DNA from: Lysobacter sp. 5GHs7-4
Lineage (GTDB): Bacteria; Pseudomonadota; Gammaproteobacteria; Xanthomonadales; Xanthomonadaceae
DNA length: 64,000 nucleotides
Assembly: GCF_021284765.1 (NCBI RefSeq)
Contig: NZ_CP089924.1
Coordinates: 1,320,001-1,384,000, forward strand
Direction: 5' to 3'
In this document: piece by piece, positions 1-9,168 of the stretch
Position numbering within the stretch: the first letter of the stretch is position 1
Layout of the letters: the number at the start of each line of letters is the position of its first letter
Notes under the pieces: generated by a model
Database searches by the model: none
What the model saw: the letters and a program-made list of their open reading frames with translations, nothing else
Told to the model about the DNA's origin: nothing
Made by a program: the position numbers and the translations under genes

Positions 1-2
1 AG

Positions 3-1040
3 ATCCGTCTGTGGTCGGCGTCCGATCTGCAGCAGGTCACGCGCACCCGCGCTTGGACCTCCGCGCCGACCCGGCGCGCCTTGCCCTGGCCTTGCGCCAG
101 GTCGTACGCGTCCTTCAGTAGCCGCCAGCGACTGGAAACCTGCGATTTCGTCCAGCACCGCTTCGACCCGGGCGGCAGCGGCGCGACCCAGGACCACGGC
201 CCCAAGGTCGACCGTTATATGCGGCCCCAGGCCGCCGGCGCGGGCGTCGCTTTCGACTGGACGGTCGAGGGCGATCAACTGCTGGTGCGCACGCCGCTGG
301 CAACGCTGCGCTACTGGAGCATCGACGGCGACGACGACACCGTCGACACCGTGGTCTACCTGGCCATCGGTAACTCCGGCGCCACCGCCGGGCAGACCTG
401 GACCGGCGTGAGCGGGTCGCTGGCGATCGACAGCGTGCCGTTCGAGGCGGCGCAGGCCGTCGGCACCTGGACCCCGGCCTCGGCGCGGACCGCGGCGACC
501 ATGTACCCGAACCCGCACTACACGCTGGAAGTCCAGCGCGACGTCGGTGGCGATGCCGAGCAGCGCGAGGACGGCTACGGCAGCGGTCCGCGCAGCGCGA
601 CCCTGCGCTGGGAGGCGGTGGATGGCCGGGTCTACGAGACCCTCACCAGCGCCGTGTTCGATCGCAGGGAAGGCCAGCGCAGCGTCCGCGATTGCGCCAC
701 GGCGTTCGCGGCCGGGGCGCAGACCTGCGCGCCCTCGCGGGTACGCTACTTCCGGCCGCTCAAGCGGGTCGGCGACGGTCTGTACGGGATCGAAGAGCTG
801 CACTACCAGTTCGAGCAGAAGCCGCCCGGCTACACCGGCCCCTACGATGTCGTCAGCATCGACGTGCGGCCCAACCATTACCGCTGCACCGCCGGCGCTT
901 GCCTGACGCCGCCGGCGCCGCCGACGGCGCGTCTGCCCGCGATCCAGGCGCCTCAACCGCTGGCGACCCCGGCAACGGTTGATTCGTCGGCTAAAATCCC
1001 CATGTTTGCCATCGCCCGTCCGAAAACGTCCCGAGTCGCA
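3..1040 (+). CDS. 5'-truncated hypothetical protein, frame open into fmdB
   Basis: The frame is open from the first bases of the window and its true start lies upstream. Third positions are strongly G/C, and the translation looks like a globular, probably secreted protein with many Trp, Tyr and Asp residues (for example LRYWSIDGDDDTVDTVVYLA, then VRYFRPLKRVGDGLYGIEEL). Several cysteines near the end (YRCTAGACLTPPAP) suggest a disulfide-bonded extracellular domain. No family is recognised. No stop codon separates it from the zinc-ribbon gene that begins at 1041 in the same frame: the Pro/Ala-rich tail simply continues. Either the two genes are fused, or the real stop has been lost by a small indel. 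The end at 1040 is a convenience, not a seen terminus. Confidence 0.5.
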
Positions 1041-1352
1041 ATGCCCATCTACGCCTTCCAATGCAGCGCCTGCGGGCACAGCTTCGACCGCCTGCAGAAA
1101 CTGTCCGACGCCGATCCCACCGTCTGCCCGTCCTGCGGCGCCGAGGCGGTCGGCCGTCAGCTGACCGCGCCGCAGTTCCGTCTGGCCGGCGGCGGCTGGT
1201 ACGAGACCGACTTCAAAAAGGACGGCGACAAGAAGCGCAACCTAGTCGACGGCGGCAGCACGGCCGGCGCGGCCAAGCCCGCCGAAACCAAGGCCGAGCC
1301 CGTCAAGAGCGAGCCCAAGCCGGCCGCCAAGCCGGCGGCGTCCTCGGATTGA
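1041..1352 (+). CDS. FmdB-type zinc-ribbon protein
   Basis: The 103-residue protein starts with the classic FmdB/CxxC_CXXC_SSSS signature, MPIYAFQCSACGHSFD, followed by a second knuckle CPSCGAE about 30 residues on, giving a four-cysteine zinc ribbon. The rest is a Lys/Pro/Ala-rich disordered tail (AKPAETKAEPVKSEPKPAAK). Family members are small regulators of unclear role, first linked to formamidase operons, so no precise function is claimed. The ATG at 1041 is chosen because it gives the family's canonical N-terminus. A -10-like TAAAAT at 992-997 could provide a private promoter. In many Proteobacteria this gene sits just upstream of aspS, as it does here, with one opposing gene between them. 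Confidence 0.85.
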   Translation: MPIYAFQCSACGHSFDRLQKLSDADPTVCPSCGAEAVGRQLTAPQFRLAGGGWYETDFKKDGDKKRNLVDGGSTAGAAKPAETKAEPVKSEPKPAAKPAASSD

Positions 1353-1405
1353 TCGTGGCGCCCGGCGTCGGCCGGGCCTGCGTCGATTTAGGCTTGAAGC
1401 GCGAC

Positions 1406-1424
1406 GGGCGCCGTAGCGGCGCCC
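1406..1424. terminator. Hairpin between convergent genes
   Basis: A perfect 8-bp stem (GGGCGCCG / CGGCGCCC) with a 3-nt TAG loop lies between the fmdB stop and the convergent DUF3011 gene. There is no T-tract on either side, so it is at best a bidirectional or Rho-assisted terminator. Confidence 0.4.
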
Positions 1425-1437
1425 GGCACGCGGCCCC

Positions 1438-2349
1438 TCAGTTACCGAATTCGCCGCGGCAGCCGCGGCTGACCCAGATCGCGGTGGCCGAGCTGATGCC
1501 CCAGGTATTGCCTTGGGTGCAGGGCTGCTTGGAGATCTGCCGCAGCAGGCGCGGCACGCCGTAGCCCGGCGGCCAGGCGCAGGTGGTGGTGCGGTTGTCC
1601 ACGCTGGAGCAGGTCACGCGGCGCGCGCCCGGTTGCGGCGGCTGGATCTGGGCGCCGGAAACGAATTCGGCGCGGCAACCCTGGCTGACCCAGACCTGGC
1701 CGTTCTGCGACTGCCAGGTCCGTCCCTGCACGCAGGCCGAGCTGGACAGCTGGCGCGACAGCCGGCTCGGCCCGTACCAGGGCACGGCGCAGGTGCGCGG
1801 GCGGTTGTCGGTGCTTTCGCAGCGCACGGCCTGGCCCACCGGCGGCATCGGCGGGTTCAGGCCGGGGCCGAATTCGCCACGGCAACCGCCGCTGACGTAG
1901 ATGTTGCCGTCGCGCGACTGCCAGGTGCTGCCCTCGGTGCAGGGCGTCTTGGACAGCTGCCGGATCAGCCGCGAATAGCCGGGCCAGCCGGCGCGGCAGG
2001 TGCGCGGGCGGCCGTCGGTGCTTTCGCAGCGCACGCTGCCGCCGGGCTGCGGGCCGATCCCGCCGCCACCGGCCAGGGACTGGGAAATGTCGGCCTTGAT
2101 GCGGCTGAAGGTCCAGTTGGAGCGGTTGACCTGGTCGATGTAGAAGCGCAGCTGGTCGTCGGGAATGCGGCGGCCGTTGGACTGTTCGGAGTACTCCAGG
2201 CTGATCACGCGGACCTGGTCGTTGTAGTTGAGGCTGCGCAGATTTTCGGGCGCGTAGGCGCGCGACTGGACCTGGGCCTGGACCAGGACGGGCGCGGCCA
2301 GCGCCGCCAGACACAACGCCAGCGACAGCGGTTTGAGCAGTTTCAGCAT
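1438..2349 (-). CDS. Secreted DUF3011-type repeat protein
   Basis: The 303-residue protein begins with a clear signal peptide (MLKLLKPLSLALCLAALAAP, cleavage probably after AQA). Three tandem copies of a roughly 60-residue cysteine-rich module follow, each built on C-E/S-S-x-D-x-R-x-x-T-C, then LxRQxSxxxC, TWQS or a variant, and GCRxEF. This pattern is typical of DUF3011 proteins. The four cysteines per module suggest disulfides in the periplasm or outside the cell. The ATG at 2349 gives the signal peptide. The frame stays open upstream on the minus strand only because it is antisense to aspS. The gene is divergent from aspS and convergent with fmdB. Molecular function is unknown. Confidence 0.8.
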   Translation of the reverse strand: MLKLLKPLSLALCLAALAAPVLVQAQVQSRAYAPENLRSLNYNDQVRVISLEYSEQSNGRRIPDDQLRFYIDQVNRSNWTFSRIKADISQSLAGGGGIGPQPGGSVRCESTDGRPRTCRAGWPGYSRLIRQLSKTPCTEGSTWQSRDGNIYVSGGCRGEFGPGLNPPMPPVGQAVRCESTDNRPRTCAVPWYGPSRLSRQLSSSACVQGRTWQSQNGQVWVSQGCRAEFVSGAQIQPPQPGARRVTCSSVDNRTTTCAWPPGYGVPRLLRQISKQPCTQGNTWGISSATAIWVSRGCRGEFGN

Positions 2350-2492
2350 GGCCGGACCCCTAAGCCGATGAAGCGCGCGGCGGACCGGGCCGCGGCCGGT
2401 AAGACGGGTGGGACGGACGGAATGGGCGCATTGCGTAGGCCGGAAATCCAGCCGCCGTCCTCGCAGCGGGACAAGTAACCGGCCGGAGCCGT

Positions 2493-2498
2493 TAAGAT
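2493..2498 (+). promoter_or_regulatory. Candidate -10 box for aspS
   Basis: TAAGAT lies about 100 bp before the aspS start. No convincing -35 is seen at the right distance, so this is a weak call based on one hexamer and its position in the divergent gap. Confidence 0.25.
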
Positions 2499-2596
2499 AG
2501 CGTGTTCCTGGCCCAGGCCCGGACGCGCCGGCCCCGCCCGGCGCCCCCCACCGTGCCGGCCCCGCCGCCGGCCGCCGTTTCGATCCCGGAGTTTCC

Positions 2597-4363
2597 ATGC
2601 GTACCCACTTCTGCGGCCTCGTCGATGAGGCGCTGATCGGCCAGACCGTCACCTTGTGCGGCTGGGTCAACACCAACCGCGTCCAGAGCCACGTGGTGTT
2701 CACCGATGTGCGCGACCACGAGGGCGTGGTCCAGATCGTGGTCGATTCGGACATGGCCGAGCTGTTCAAGATCGCCAGCGATCTGAGCGTGGAGAGCTGC
2801 GTGCGCGTGACCGGCACGGTGCGCGCGCGCCAGGCCGCCAACGACAAGATCCGCAGCGGCAACGTCGAAATCCTGGCCGCGACCATCGAGGTGCTGAACA
2901 AGGCCGAGCCGCTGCCGTTCCACGCCCACGAGAACGCCGGCGAGGAAACCCGCCTCACCTATCGTTACCTGGACCTGCGCCGTCCCGAAATGCAGAAGAT
3001 GATGCGCACGCGCATCCGCCTGGTGCAGTCGCTGCGCCGCTGGCTGGACGCGCGCGGCTTCCAGGACATCGAAACGCCGATCCTGACCAAGGCCACGCCC
3101 GAGGGCGCGCGCGACTTCCTGGTGCCGGCGCGCATGCACCCGGGCGAGTTCTACGCGCTGCCGCAGTCGCCGCAGCTGTTCAAGCAGATCCTGATGGTGG
3201 CCGGCTTCGACCGCTACTACCAGATCGCGCGCTGCTTCCGCGACGAGGCCCTGCGCGCCGACCGCCAGCTCGAGTTCACCCAGCTCGACATGGAGTTCGC
3301 CTGGGTCTCCGAGCGCGACGTGCAGGACACGGTCGAGGACATGATCCGCGTCGTGTTCAAGGAATCCATCGACGTCGAGCTGGACGCGCAGTTCCCGCGC
3401 ATGACCTACGCCGAGGCGATGCGCCGCTACGGTTCGGACAAGCCGGACCTGCGCATCGACCTGGAGTTCGTCGACATCGCCGAACTGGTCAAGGCCTGCG
3501 AGTTCAAGGTGTTCACCGATTGGGCCAACCACGCCGACGGCCGCGTGATCGCGCTGCGCGCGCCGGGTGCCGCGGGCTGGTCGCGCAAGCAGATCGACGA
3601 GGCCGGCGCGCACGCGGCCAAGTACGGCGCCAAGGGCCTGGCCTGGATGAAGGTCGAGGACGCGTCCAAGGGCCGCGAGGGCATCAACTCGCCGATCGCC
3701 AAGTTCTTCGACGACGCCACGCTGGCGCGGATCGTCGAGGCCGCCGGCGCGCAGAGCGGCGACGCGATCTTCTTCGGCGCCGCCGACACCAAGACCGCCT
3801 CCGACTTCATGGGCGCGCTGCGCCTGAAGCTGGGCAAGGACCTGGGCCTGGTCGGCGAAGGCTGGAAGCCGCTGTGGGTCACCGATTTCCCGATGTTCGA
3901 GTGGGACGAGGAAGCGCAGCGCTACGTCGCCCTGCATCACCCCTTCACCGCGCCGGCGGTGGACGACATCGCCGACCTGCGCGCCAACGCCAAGACCGCG
4001 GTGTCGCGCGGCTACGACATGGTGCTCAACGGCAACGAGATCGGCGGCGGTTCGATCCGCATCCACCGCCCGCAGATGCAGTCGGCGGTGTTCGAGCTGC
4101 TGGGCATCGGCGCGGAAGAGGCGCAGGCCAAGTTCGGCTTCCTGCTGGACGCGCTGAAGTACGGCGCGCCGCCGCACGGCGGCATCGCGTTCGGTATCGA
4201 CCGCATCGCCGCGCTGATGGCCGGCACCGAATCGATCCGCGACGTGATCGCGTTCCCCAAGACCACCAGCGCCCAGTGCCTGATGACCGGCGCACCGTCG
4301 CCGATTCCGGACGCGCAACTGGCCGAGGTGCACGTGATGGTGCGGCCGAAGGATCCGGCTTAA
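2597..4363 (+). CDS. aspS: Aspartyl-tRNA synthetase
   Basis: This 588-residue class IIb synthetase charges tRNA-Asp with aspartate in the cytoplasm. It has an N-terminal OB-fold anticodon-binding domain (about 1-105), the class II motif 2 region ([20 protein letters not shown]), the QSPQLFKQ active-site segment, the bacterial GAD insertion in the middle, and motif 3 near the C-terminus ([13 protein letters not shown]). Length matches bacterial AspRS. The OB-fold loop reads [13 protein letters not shown], less basic than the WVNRRRD loop I recall from the E. coli enzyme. Whether it is discriminating, or also charges tRNA-Asn, cannot be settled from this window; finding gatCAB elsewhere in the genome would bear on it. 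Confidence 0.97.
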   Translation: MRTHFCGLVDEALIGQTVTLCGWVNTNRVQSHVVFTDVRDHEGVVQIVVDSDMAELFKIASDLSVESCVRVTGTVRARQAANDKIRSGNVEILAATIEVLNKAEPLPFHAHENAGEETRLTYRYLDLRRPEMQKMMRTRIRLVQSLRRWLDARGFQDIETPILTKATPEGARDFLVPARMHPGEFYALPQSPQLFKQILMVAGFDRYYQIARCFRDEALRADRQLEFTQLDMEFAWVSERDVQDTVEDMIRVVFKESIDVELDAQFPRMTYAEAMRRYGSDKPDLRIDLEFVDIAELVKACEFKVFTDWANHADGRVIALRAPGAAGWSRKQIDEAGAHAAKYGAKGLAWMKVEDASKGREGINSPIAKFFDDATLARIVEAAGAQSGDAIFFGAADTKTASDFMGALRLKLGKDLGLVGEGWKPLWVTDFPMFEWDEEAQRYVALHHPFTAPAVDDIADLRANAKTAVSRGYDMVLNGNEIGGGSIRIHRPQMQSAVFELLGIGAEEAQAKFGFLLDALKYGAPPHGGIAFGIDRIAALMAGTESIRDVIAFPKTTSAQCLMTGAPSPIPDAQLAEVHVMVRPKDPA

Positions 4364-4417
4364 GGCCGGGTCCGCGGCGTTCGTCCCAGGGCCGACGAAC
4401 GCCGCGCACATCCTAGG

Positions 4418-4670
4418 TCGTGATTCCGGCGCTGGCCGGAACCACGAGGGCGGCCACCTCGGTGATCGCCGAACCCCAGGTTCGTCATTCCGGCGAAAGC
4501 CGGAACCCATTGGCTGTTGATGGCGCTAGTTGAAATCGGCGATCCAACACCGGCGCGAGCGAGTTCTGGATTGGGTGGAGTGACAGCCTAAGTCCGGTCG
4601 AGCGGCCTGCCGTGGAGCCTGGACGCCCAGAGCAAAGGCAAAATGGGTTCCGGCTTTCGCTGGAATGACG
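4418..4670. repeat. REP-type inverted repeat pair before the GNAT gene
   Basis: This 351-bp gap (4364-4714) holds a REP-like palindrome at 4483-4512 (core CGTCATTCCGGCGAAAGCC and its arm) and an inverted copy at 4642-4670. The two can pair over nearly 28 bases. A degenerate third relative lies at 4418-4447. The same core recurs at 20537. Apart from these repeats I see nothing in the gap except the start region of the next gene. Confidence 0.75.
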
Positions 4671-4714
4671 GGCTGACCACGACCCGGGCAAGTCGCCACC
4701 TTCGGAGCACACTG

Positions 4715-5248
4715 ATGAGTGAAACCCCGGCTTACGCCATCCGCCGCGCGACCATCGCCGACGCAGCGTTGCTGTCCAACCTGGCCGAGCGCACCTTCGT
4801 CGAAACCTTCGGTCACCTCTACCCCGACGCCGACCTGCGCGCCTTCCTGGCCGACGCCTACGCGGTGGACAAGCAGCGCACGATCCTGGGCCATCCGGAC
4901 TACGCGGTCTGGTTGCTGGAACGCGACGGCACCGCGATCGGTCATGCCGCCGCCGGTCCCTGCGGCCTGCCGCATGCGCAGGTCGCGCCCGGCGATGGCG
5001 AACTCAAGCGCCTGTACGTGTTGCGCGAAGCGCAGAACGGGGGCTGGGGCGGGCGCTTGTTCGATACCGCGATGGCCTGGCTGGAACGCGACGGCCCGCG
5101 CACGCTGTGGATCGGCGTGTGGTCGGAAAACCACGGCGCGCAGCGCTTCTATGCGCGCCATGGCTTCGTCCATGTCGGCGACTACGAATTCGTGGTCGGC
5201 GATACCCGCGACCACGAGTTCATCCTGCGACGCCAGGCGCAGGCTTGA
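4715..5248 (+). CDS. GNAT family N-acetyltransferase
   Basis: The 177-residue protein has the GNAT fold pattern. An N-terminal strand (YAIRRATIADAALLSNL) is followed by the family's WLLERDGTAIGHAAAGP strand, the LKRLYVLREAQNGGWGGRLF acetyl-CoA loop (a variant of Q/R-x-x-G-x-G/A), and the C-terminal NHGAQRFYARHGFVHVGDYEF signature. It should transfer an acetyl group from acetyl-CoA to an amine; the substrate is unknown. The ATG at 4715 with GGAG 8 bases upstream is preferred over an in-frame ATG at 4643, because that one lies inside a REP palindrome and adds an unrelated stretch. It is bracketed by REP elements and has no operon partner. Confidence 0.88.
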   Translation: MSETPAYAIRRATIADAALLSNLAERTFVETFGHLYPDADLRAFLADAYAVDKQRTILGHPDYAVWLLERDGTAIGHAAAGPCGLPHAQVAPGDGELKRLYVLREAQNGGWGGRLFDTAMAWLERDGPRTLWIGVWSENHGAQRFYARHGFVHVGDYEFVVGDTRDHEFILRRQAQA

Positions 5249-5268
5249 GCGCATCGCCACGCCTTGGG

Positions 5269-5431
5269 GTAGGAGCGGCGCAAGCCGCGACCGCGATGCG
5301 GCGAACGCATCGTAAGTTCGTTCGCCCGCGCACGGCCTCGCTTTCTGTGGGAGCGGCGTAAGCCGCGATTTCTCCACGCGCGAAGACGCTGCGATAGGGG
5401 CGCCCAATCGCGGCTTACGCCGCTCCCACAG
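5269..5431. repeat. Three REP cores of the GGAGCGGCGYAAGCCGCGA family
   Basis: Copies lie at 5269-5292 (GTAGGAGCGGCGCAAGCCGC), 5347-5370 (GTGGGAGCGGCGTAAGCCGC) and, inverted, 5406-5431. Each is an imperfect palindrome whose centre can fold as a stem-loop. The same core builds the array at 31482-32215. They fill the gap between convergent genes and could act as terminators. Confidence 0.8.
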
Positions 5432-5455
5432 GAAACAGCCTCTATCGCGCCCGCC

Positions 5456-6925
5456 TCAGCGCGCCGCCGCCACCACGTCCACCGCGCCCAGCGTCAGCCG
5501 CCCCGCGCTGTCGCGGCCGGCGTTCTGCGGTGCGATGCCGCGCCGGCCCGGCCAGCTGTCGGCCAGCGCCAGCTTCAGCGTGTAGCGTCCGGGCGTCAGC
5601 GTCGCCGGGACGTTCGCCTGCAGTTCCTGGCTGTTCGCCGCGCCCGGCAGCAGCCCGGTGAGCGGATAGTCCAGCACCGACTTCGCGCGCACCACGCCGC
5701 CCGCGTCCAGCCAATGCAGTTCGGCCTGATAGACCTGGTACAGCGGCGCCACCCCGGTGTTCTCGATGCTCAGGCTCAGCGGCATGGCCGTGCCCGCCGT
5801 CGCCTGGTCGGCCCAGGCCACGCGCCGCACGGTGAACTCGTAGCCCAGTGCGCGCTTGATGCTCAGCAGTTTGTTGCGAAACGCGGCGGTGCCGGTGTTT
5901 TCGTGCTGCCCGGCCGGGCCCAGCCAGGTGAAGTGATAGTCGCGCACCAGCTTGACGATGTCGGCGGTGCGATCGGTCCACAGTTTCTTCTGATCGGCAT
6001 AGGGGCTTTCGCCGCCGATCGGATTGAGGCGCCAGTTCTCGCGCGCGGCCGGTACTTCGTTGCGGTAACCCCATTCCAGGTTCCACCAGCCGGTGTCGTC
6101 GCAGCGCTTGAGCTTGGGCGTATACGCGTTGCACATCGCGGTGAAGGAAGGAAAGAAGTCCTCGCTGAAACCGAACGACGCGCCGCCGACGTCGCTGGCG
6201 CGCGCATAGCGCGTGTGCAGCGGCGTCTGCGCGAAGGCGCTGGCGTAGGCGTCGCGCACCAGCGCGCGCGTGGTCGCGTCGGGCTCGTAGCTGGCGCAGC
6301 CGGAGGTGTGCCACTCGCCCCAGAAGCCGAGCAGGCCGACGTGGACCGCGGTGATGCGCGGGTCGCCGTCGTAGCGCCGCGCGAACGCGCGCACGAACTG
6401 CTGCAGCTGCTCGCGCATCGCCGGGCTGTTGTAGTCCGGCGCCACGCCGGGGCCGTCGCCGCCGCAACTGGTGTAGGCGTGGCCGGCGATGTTGAGCGGG
6501 GCCTGGCCGAGGAACTTGGGATAGTCGCGTTCGGGCTGCTCGCTGTCGTAGTAGTAATGGATGTTGTTGCCGACGCTGTCGGGGTAGTCGGCGACCGGGC
6601 GCAGCACGAAGGTGGCGTTGGGATCCTCGGCCAGAATGGGCGCGAGGTGGAGCTGTTCGAAGCCGTCCCAGTCGTAGCGCTCGTCGGCGGTTTCGACTTC
6701 GCGCCAGGGCAGGTAGATCTGATAGATCGACGCGCCGTAATGGTTGTCGGGCAGGCCGCCGTCGGCGCCGACCGTGGTGCCCCAGAGCAGGAAACCGCGG
6801 TGCGGGTTGGACAGGTCGTCGTTGCTTTGCGCGGGCGTGAGCACGCCCGCCTGCGCGGGTGCGAGCGCGAGCAGCGCGGTCAGTGCGGCGGCGAGGGCGG
6901 CGGGCAGGGCGGGTCGCAGGTCCAT
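5456..6925 (-). CDS. Secreted DUF4832/DUF4874-type protein
   Basis: The 489-residue protein starts with a signal peptide (MDLRPALPAALAAALTALLA, cleavage after AQA). The opening NPHRGFLLWGT, the YQIYLPWREVE segment, the PVADYPDS segment and the VHVGLLGFWGEWHT strand resemble the DUF4874-DUF4832 pair, a glycoside-hydrolase-like TIM-barrel fold followed by a beta-sandwich. The Trp- and Glu-rich LGFWGEWH motif could form a carbohydrate-binding cleft. Substrate and activity are not known. The start at 6925 gives the signal peptide. Expression appears monocistronic, since hairpins and REP elements flank both ends. Confidence 0.75.
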   Translation of the reverse strand: MDLRPALPAALAAALTALLALAPAQAGVLTPAQSNDDLSNPHRGFLLWGTTVGADGGLPDNHYGASIYQIYLPWREVETADERYDWDGFEQLHLAPILAEDPNATFVLRPVADYPDSVGNNIHYYYDSEQPERDYPKFLGQAPLNIAGHAYTSCGGDGPGVAPDYNSPAMREQLQQFVRAFARRYDGDPRITAVHVGLLGFWGEWHTSGCASYEPDATTRALVRDAYASAFAQTPLHTRYARASDVGGASFGFSEDFFPSFTAMCNAYTPKLKRCDDTGWWNLEWGYRNEVPAARENWRLNPIGGESPYADQKKLWTDRTADIVKLVRDYHFTWLGPAGQHENTGTAAFRNKLLSIKRALGYEFTVRRVAWADQATAGTAMPLSLSIENTGVAPLYQVYQAELHWLDAGGVVRAKSVLDYPLTGLLPGAANSQELQANVPATLTPGRYTLKLALADSWPGRRGIAPQNAGRDSAGRLTLGAVDVVAAAR

Positions 6926-7089
6926 ATGGACTCCGTGAGGGTGGGGGCGCGGCGATGGTGGGCGCAGCCGATCGCGGGCGCCCTGGCGCGGCGTCACAAT
7001 CCTGCGCGGTCCAGGGATGGGACAGTGGTTCCGCTAGCGCGATCACGCTGCGTCTTGGCGGGGCGCGAGCCGCAGACCCGCACATGCGC

Positions 7090-7115
7090 GAACGCCTCCG
7101 CGAGCGGAGGCGTTC
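7090..7115 (-). terminator. Hairpin after the PD40 gene
   Basis: A perfect 11-bp stem (GAACGCCTCCG / CGGAGGCGTTC) with a 4-nt loop lies 38 bases beyond the stop of the gene at 7153-8142. There is no T-tract, so intrinsic termination is plausible but not certain. Confidence 0.45.
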
Positions 7116-7152
7116 CGGATAGCGCGGCGCGGTCAACGCGCCGATGTCGCGC

Positions 7153-8142
7153 TCAGCCCGGCGCGTCGATGCCGTGCTCGCGCAGCAGCGGCGCGATGTC
7201 GAAGCGCCAGACGTTGCGCGAACCGTTGAGCGGATCGTCCAGGCGGCGGGTGAAGGCCTCCAGGTCCTGCGCCGGCTTGGGGAAGCGCGCGGGTGCGGGG
7301 CGCATGCTGGTGACCAGCAGCTCGCCGAAATCGCGCCCCAGCGCAGGCGCGTTTTCCAGGTAGGCGCTGTTGACCTCGCCCGGCAGGCGCAGCGGCGTGC
7401 CCCAGCCGCCGTCGGCGCTGCGGAACGCGATGTAGATGTCGGCGGCGCCGGCCGAGTCGCCTTCGTCGCCCGCGAACAGCAGGTAGCGCTCCTGCGGGTC
7501 GATCGCCGGATCCATGTGGTTGCCCTTCACGCCGATGCCCAGGTCGATGCGCTGCGGCGCGCCGTACCCCTGGCCGTCGGGTTTGGCCACGTAGATCTGG
7601 TAGGCGGCGCCGGAGTCCTCGCGGTGCGCGGAGAAATACAGATTGCCGTTGGCGGCGACCGAGGGGTTGTAGACCATCGGCACGCGGTTGACCTCGCCTT
7701 CGATGCGCACCGGCGCGCCCCAGCCGGCGCCCTGGCGCTCGACGTACCACAGGTTGGCGCCGGGGAAGCTCTGTCGGCCGCGCGTTGCGACCAGGCCCTC
7801 GCCGCCGGCGACGGCGGGACGGTTGGAGACGAAATACAGGCGCTTGCCGTCGGGCGAGACGTGCGGTTCGGAGTCTTTCCACACGCCCGAGAACGGCGCT
7901 ATGCGCACGTTGCGGTAGCGCGCGCCGTCGCGCTGCGCGACCAGGATCGCGCTGTCGCCGGACACCAGGTCGCCGCGCATGAAGTACAGCTCGCGCCGGT
8001 CCGGCGTGAGGCTGGCGCTGGTTTCGTTGTGGGCGGTGGAGATCACGCCCGGCGCCAGCAGTTCGGCGGCGCGTGCGGCGGGCGGGTGCAGCGCGAGCCA
8101 CGCGCTGAGGCAGACGGCGACGGCGGGGTGCGGGCGGGCCAT
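7153..8142 (-). CDS. Periplasmic PD40/TolB-like beta-propeller protein
   Basis: The 329-residue protein has a signal peptide (MARPHPAVAVCLSAWLALHP, cleavage after ARA). Several WD40-like PD40 blades follow, recognisable by the recurring S-x-D-G/R-x-x-L-Y-F pattern: SLTPDRRELYFMRG, HVSPDGKRLYFVSN, SVAANGNLYFSAH and AIDPQERYLLFAGDE. It resembles the exported 'PD40 domain' proteins that often act as scaffolds or binding propellers, and it has no obvious catalytic residues. It lies upstream of the DUF4832 gene on the same strand, but a 227-bp gap with a hairpin argues against a tight operon. Function unknown. Confidence 0.75.
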   Translation of the reverse strand: MARPHPAVAVCLSAWLALHPPAARAAELLAPGVISTAHNETSASLTPDRRELYFMRGDLVSGDSAILVAQRDGARYRNVRIAPFSGVWKDSEPHVSPDGKRLYFVSNRPAVAGGEGLVATRGRQSFPGANLWYVERQGAGWGAPVRIEGEVNRVPMVYNPSVAANGNLYFSAHREDSGAAYQIYVAKPDGQGYGAPQRIDLGIGVKGNHMDPAIDPQERYLLFAGDEGDSAGAADIYIAFRSADGGWGTPLRLPGEVNSAYLENAPALGRDFGELLVTSMRPAPARFPKPAQDLEAFTRRLDDPLNGSRNVWRFDIAPLLREHGIDAPG

Positions 8143-8268
8143 GGAGCGCTCCTGCGGGGCGATGGAGCGCGAGTGTGGGCGATCGCGGCGAGGGCGCCCG
8201 GTGCTGGAAGTCACCGCGACCGATGGCGCCTGAGCGGGAATGGCTACGGCGACCACGCCCGCCCGTAG

Positions 8269-8295
8269 GATGCGGTGAGCGCAGCGAACCGCATC
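8269..8295. repeat. Small palindromic repeat (GATGCGGT…ACCGCATC)
   Basis: An 8-bp stem with an 11-nt loop (GATGCGGT, GAGCGCAGCGA, ACCGCATC) sits in the 297-bp divergent gap 8143-8439. It looks like the dispersed element often seen in proteobacterial intergenic DNA. Nothing else clear is visible in this gap. Confidence 0.5.
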
Positions 8296-8439
8296 GTCCC
8301 CCCAACGCGACAGACGATGACGCGATTGCGGCCGCAAGCCATGTCGCTGCCTCAAGCCGCCCCTGGCGACGCCCACCGCCGCGCTTGCGTAGGATCGGCC
8401 AGGCCCGATATCGGACCCAGGACAGACCCGCGCAGGCCC

Positions 8440-9075
8440 ATGGACGCCCGAACCGCCGACAGCGACACCCGCAAGCTGCTGCTGATCCACGGCATCTGGA
8501 TGCCGGCGCTGTCGATGCGCTGGATGAGCGCGCGCCTGGCCGAAGCCGGCTTCGAGCCCAGCCTGTACGCCTACGCCGGCGCGATCGGCGGGCCGGACGC
8601 AGCCGTGCCCGGCCTGGTCGAACGCCTGGCCGCCGGCCCCACCCACGTGCTGGCCCACAGCCTGGGCGGCCTGATCACGCTCAGCGCGCTGGCCGCCCAC
8701 CCCGACCTGCCGGTGCCGCGCGTGGTCTGCCTGGGCTCGCCCCTGCGCGGCAGCGCCGCCGCTGGCGGCCTGGCGCGCCACGCCTGGACCGCCGCCGCGC
8801 TGGGCCGCAGCGCCGACCTGCTGCTGCACGGCTGCCCGCCCTGGTGCGGCCGGACCCAGGTGGCGGTGATCGCCGGCTCCACCCCGCACGGCCTGGGGCG
8901 TTATTTCGGCGACCTGGGCACCGACAGCGACGGCACCGTGGCGGTGGCCGAGACCCGCCTGGACGGCCTGCGCGACCACGCCGTGATCGCCGCCAGCCAT
9001 ACCGGCCTGCTGTTTTCGGCGCAGGCCGCGCGCATGGCCACGGCCTTTTTCCGCCACGGCCGCCTGGGCGATTGA
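8440..9075 (+). CDS. Alpha/beta hydrolase (lipase-like)
   Basis: The 211-residue protein shows an alpha/beta-hydrolase core. The first strand and oxyanion region read LLLIHGIWMP, and the nucleophile elbow HVLAHSLGGL places the catalytic Ser near residue 74. A late D (GTDSDGTV) and H (ASHTGLL) could complete the triad. It is short, with no obvious lid domain, and resembles PGAP1-like or triacylglycerol-lipase-type esterases. There is no signal peptide from the ATG at 8440, so it is probably cytoplasmic. Earlier in-frame starts add Arg/Pro-rich sequence and were not used. It ends 93 bases before yebC. Confidence 0.78.
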   Translation: MDARTADSDTRKLLLIHGIWMPALSMRWMSARLAEAGFEPSLYAYAGAIGGPDAAVPGLVERLAAGPTHVLAHSLGGLITLSALAAHPDLPVPRVVCLGSPLRGSAAAGGLARHAWTAAALGRSADLLLHGCPPWCGRTQVAVIAGSTPHGLGRYFGDLGTDSDGTVAVAETRLDGLRDHAVIAASHTGLLFSAQAARMATAFFRHGRLGD

Positions 9076-9168
9076 GGCCGGCCGGCCCGGCGACGGCCGG
9101 CCGAACCCGGCAGGCACGCACTATCGAGTAAAATCGCCGGCTTGTTCACAGATTGAGCCGGTAACGCC

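Noticed and set aside
2350..2958. An N-terminal extension of the DUF3011 gene into the aspS region
   Set aside because: The ATG at 2349 begins an excellent signal peptide; the upstream part is antisense to aspS and shows no coding character.
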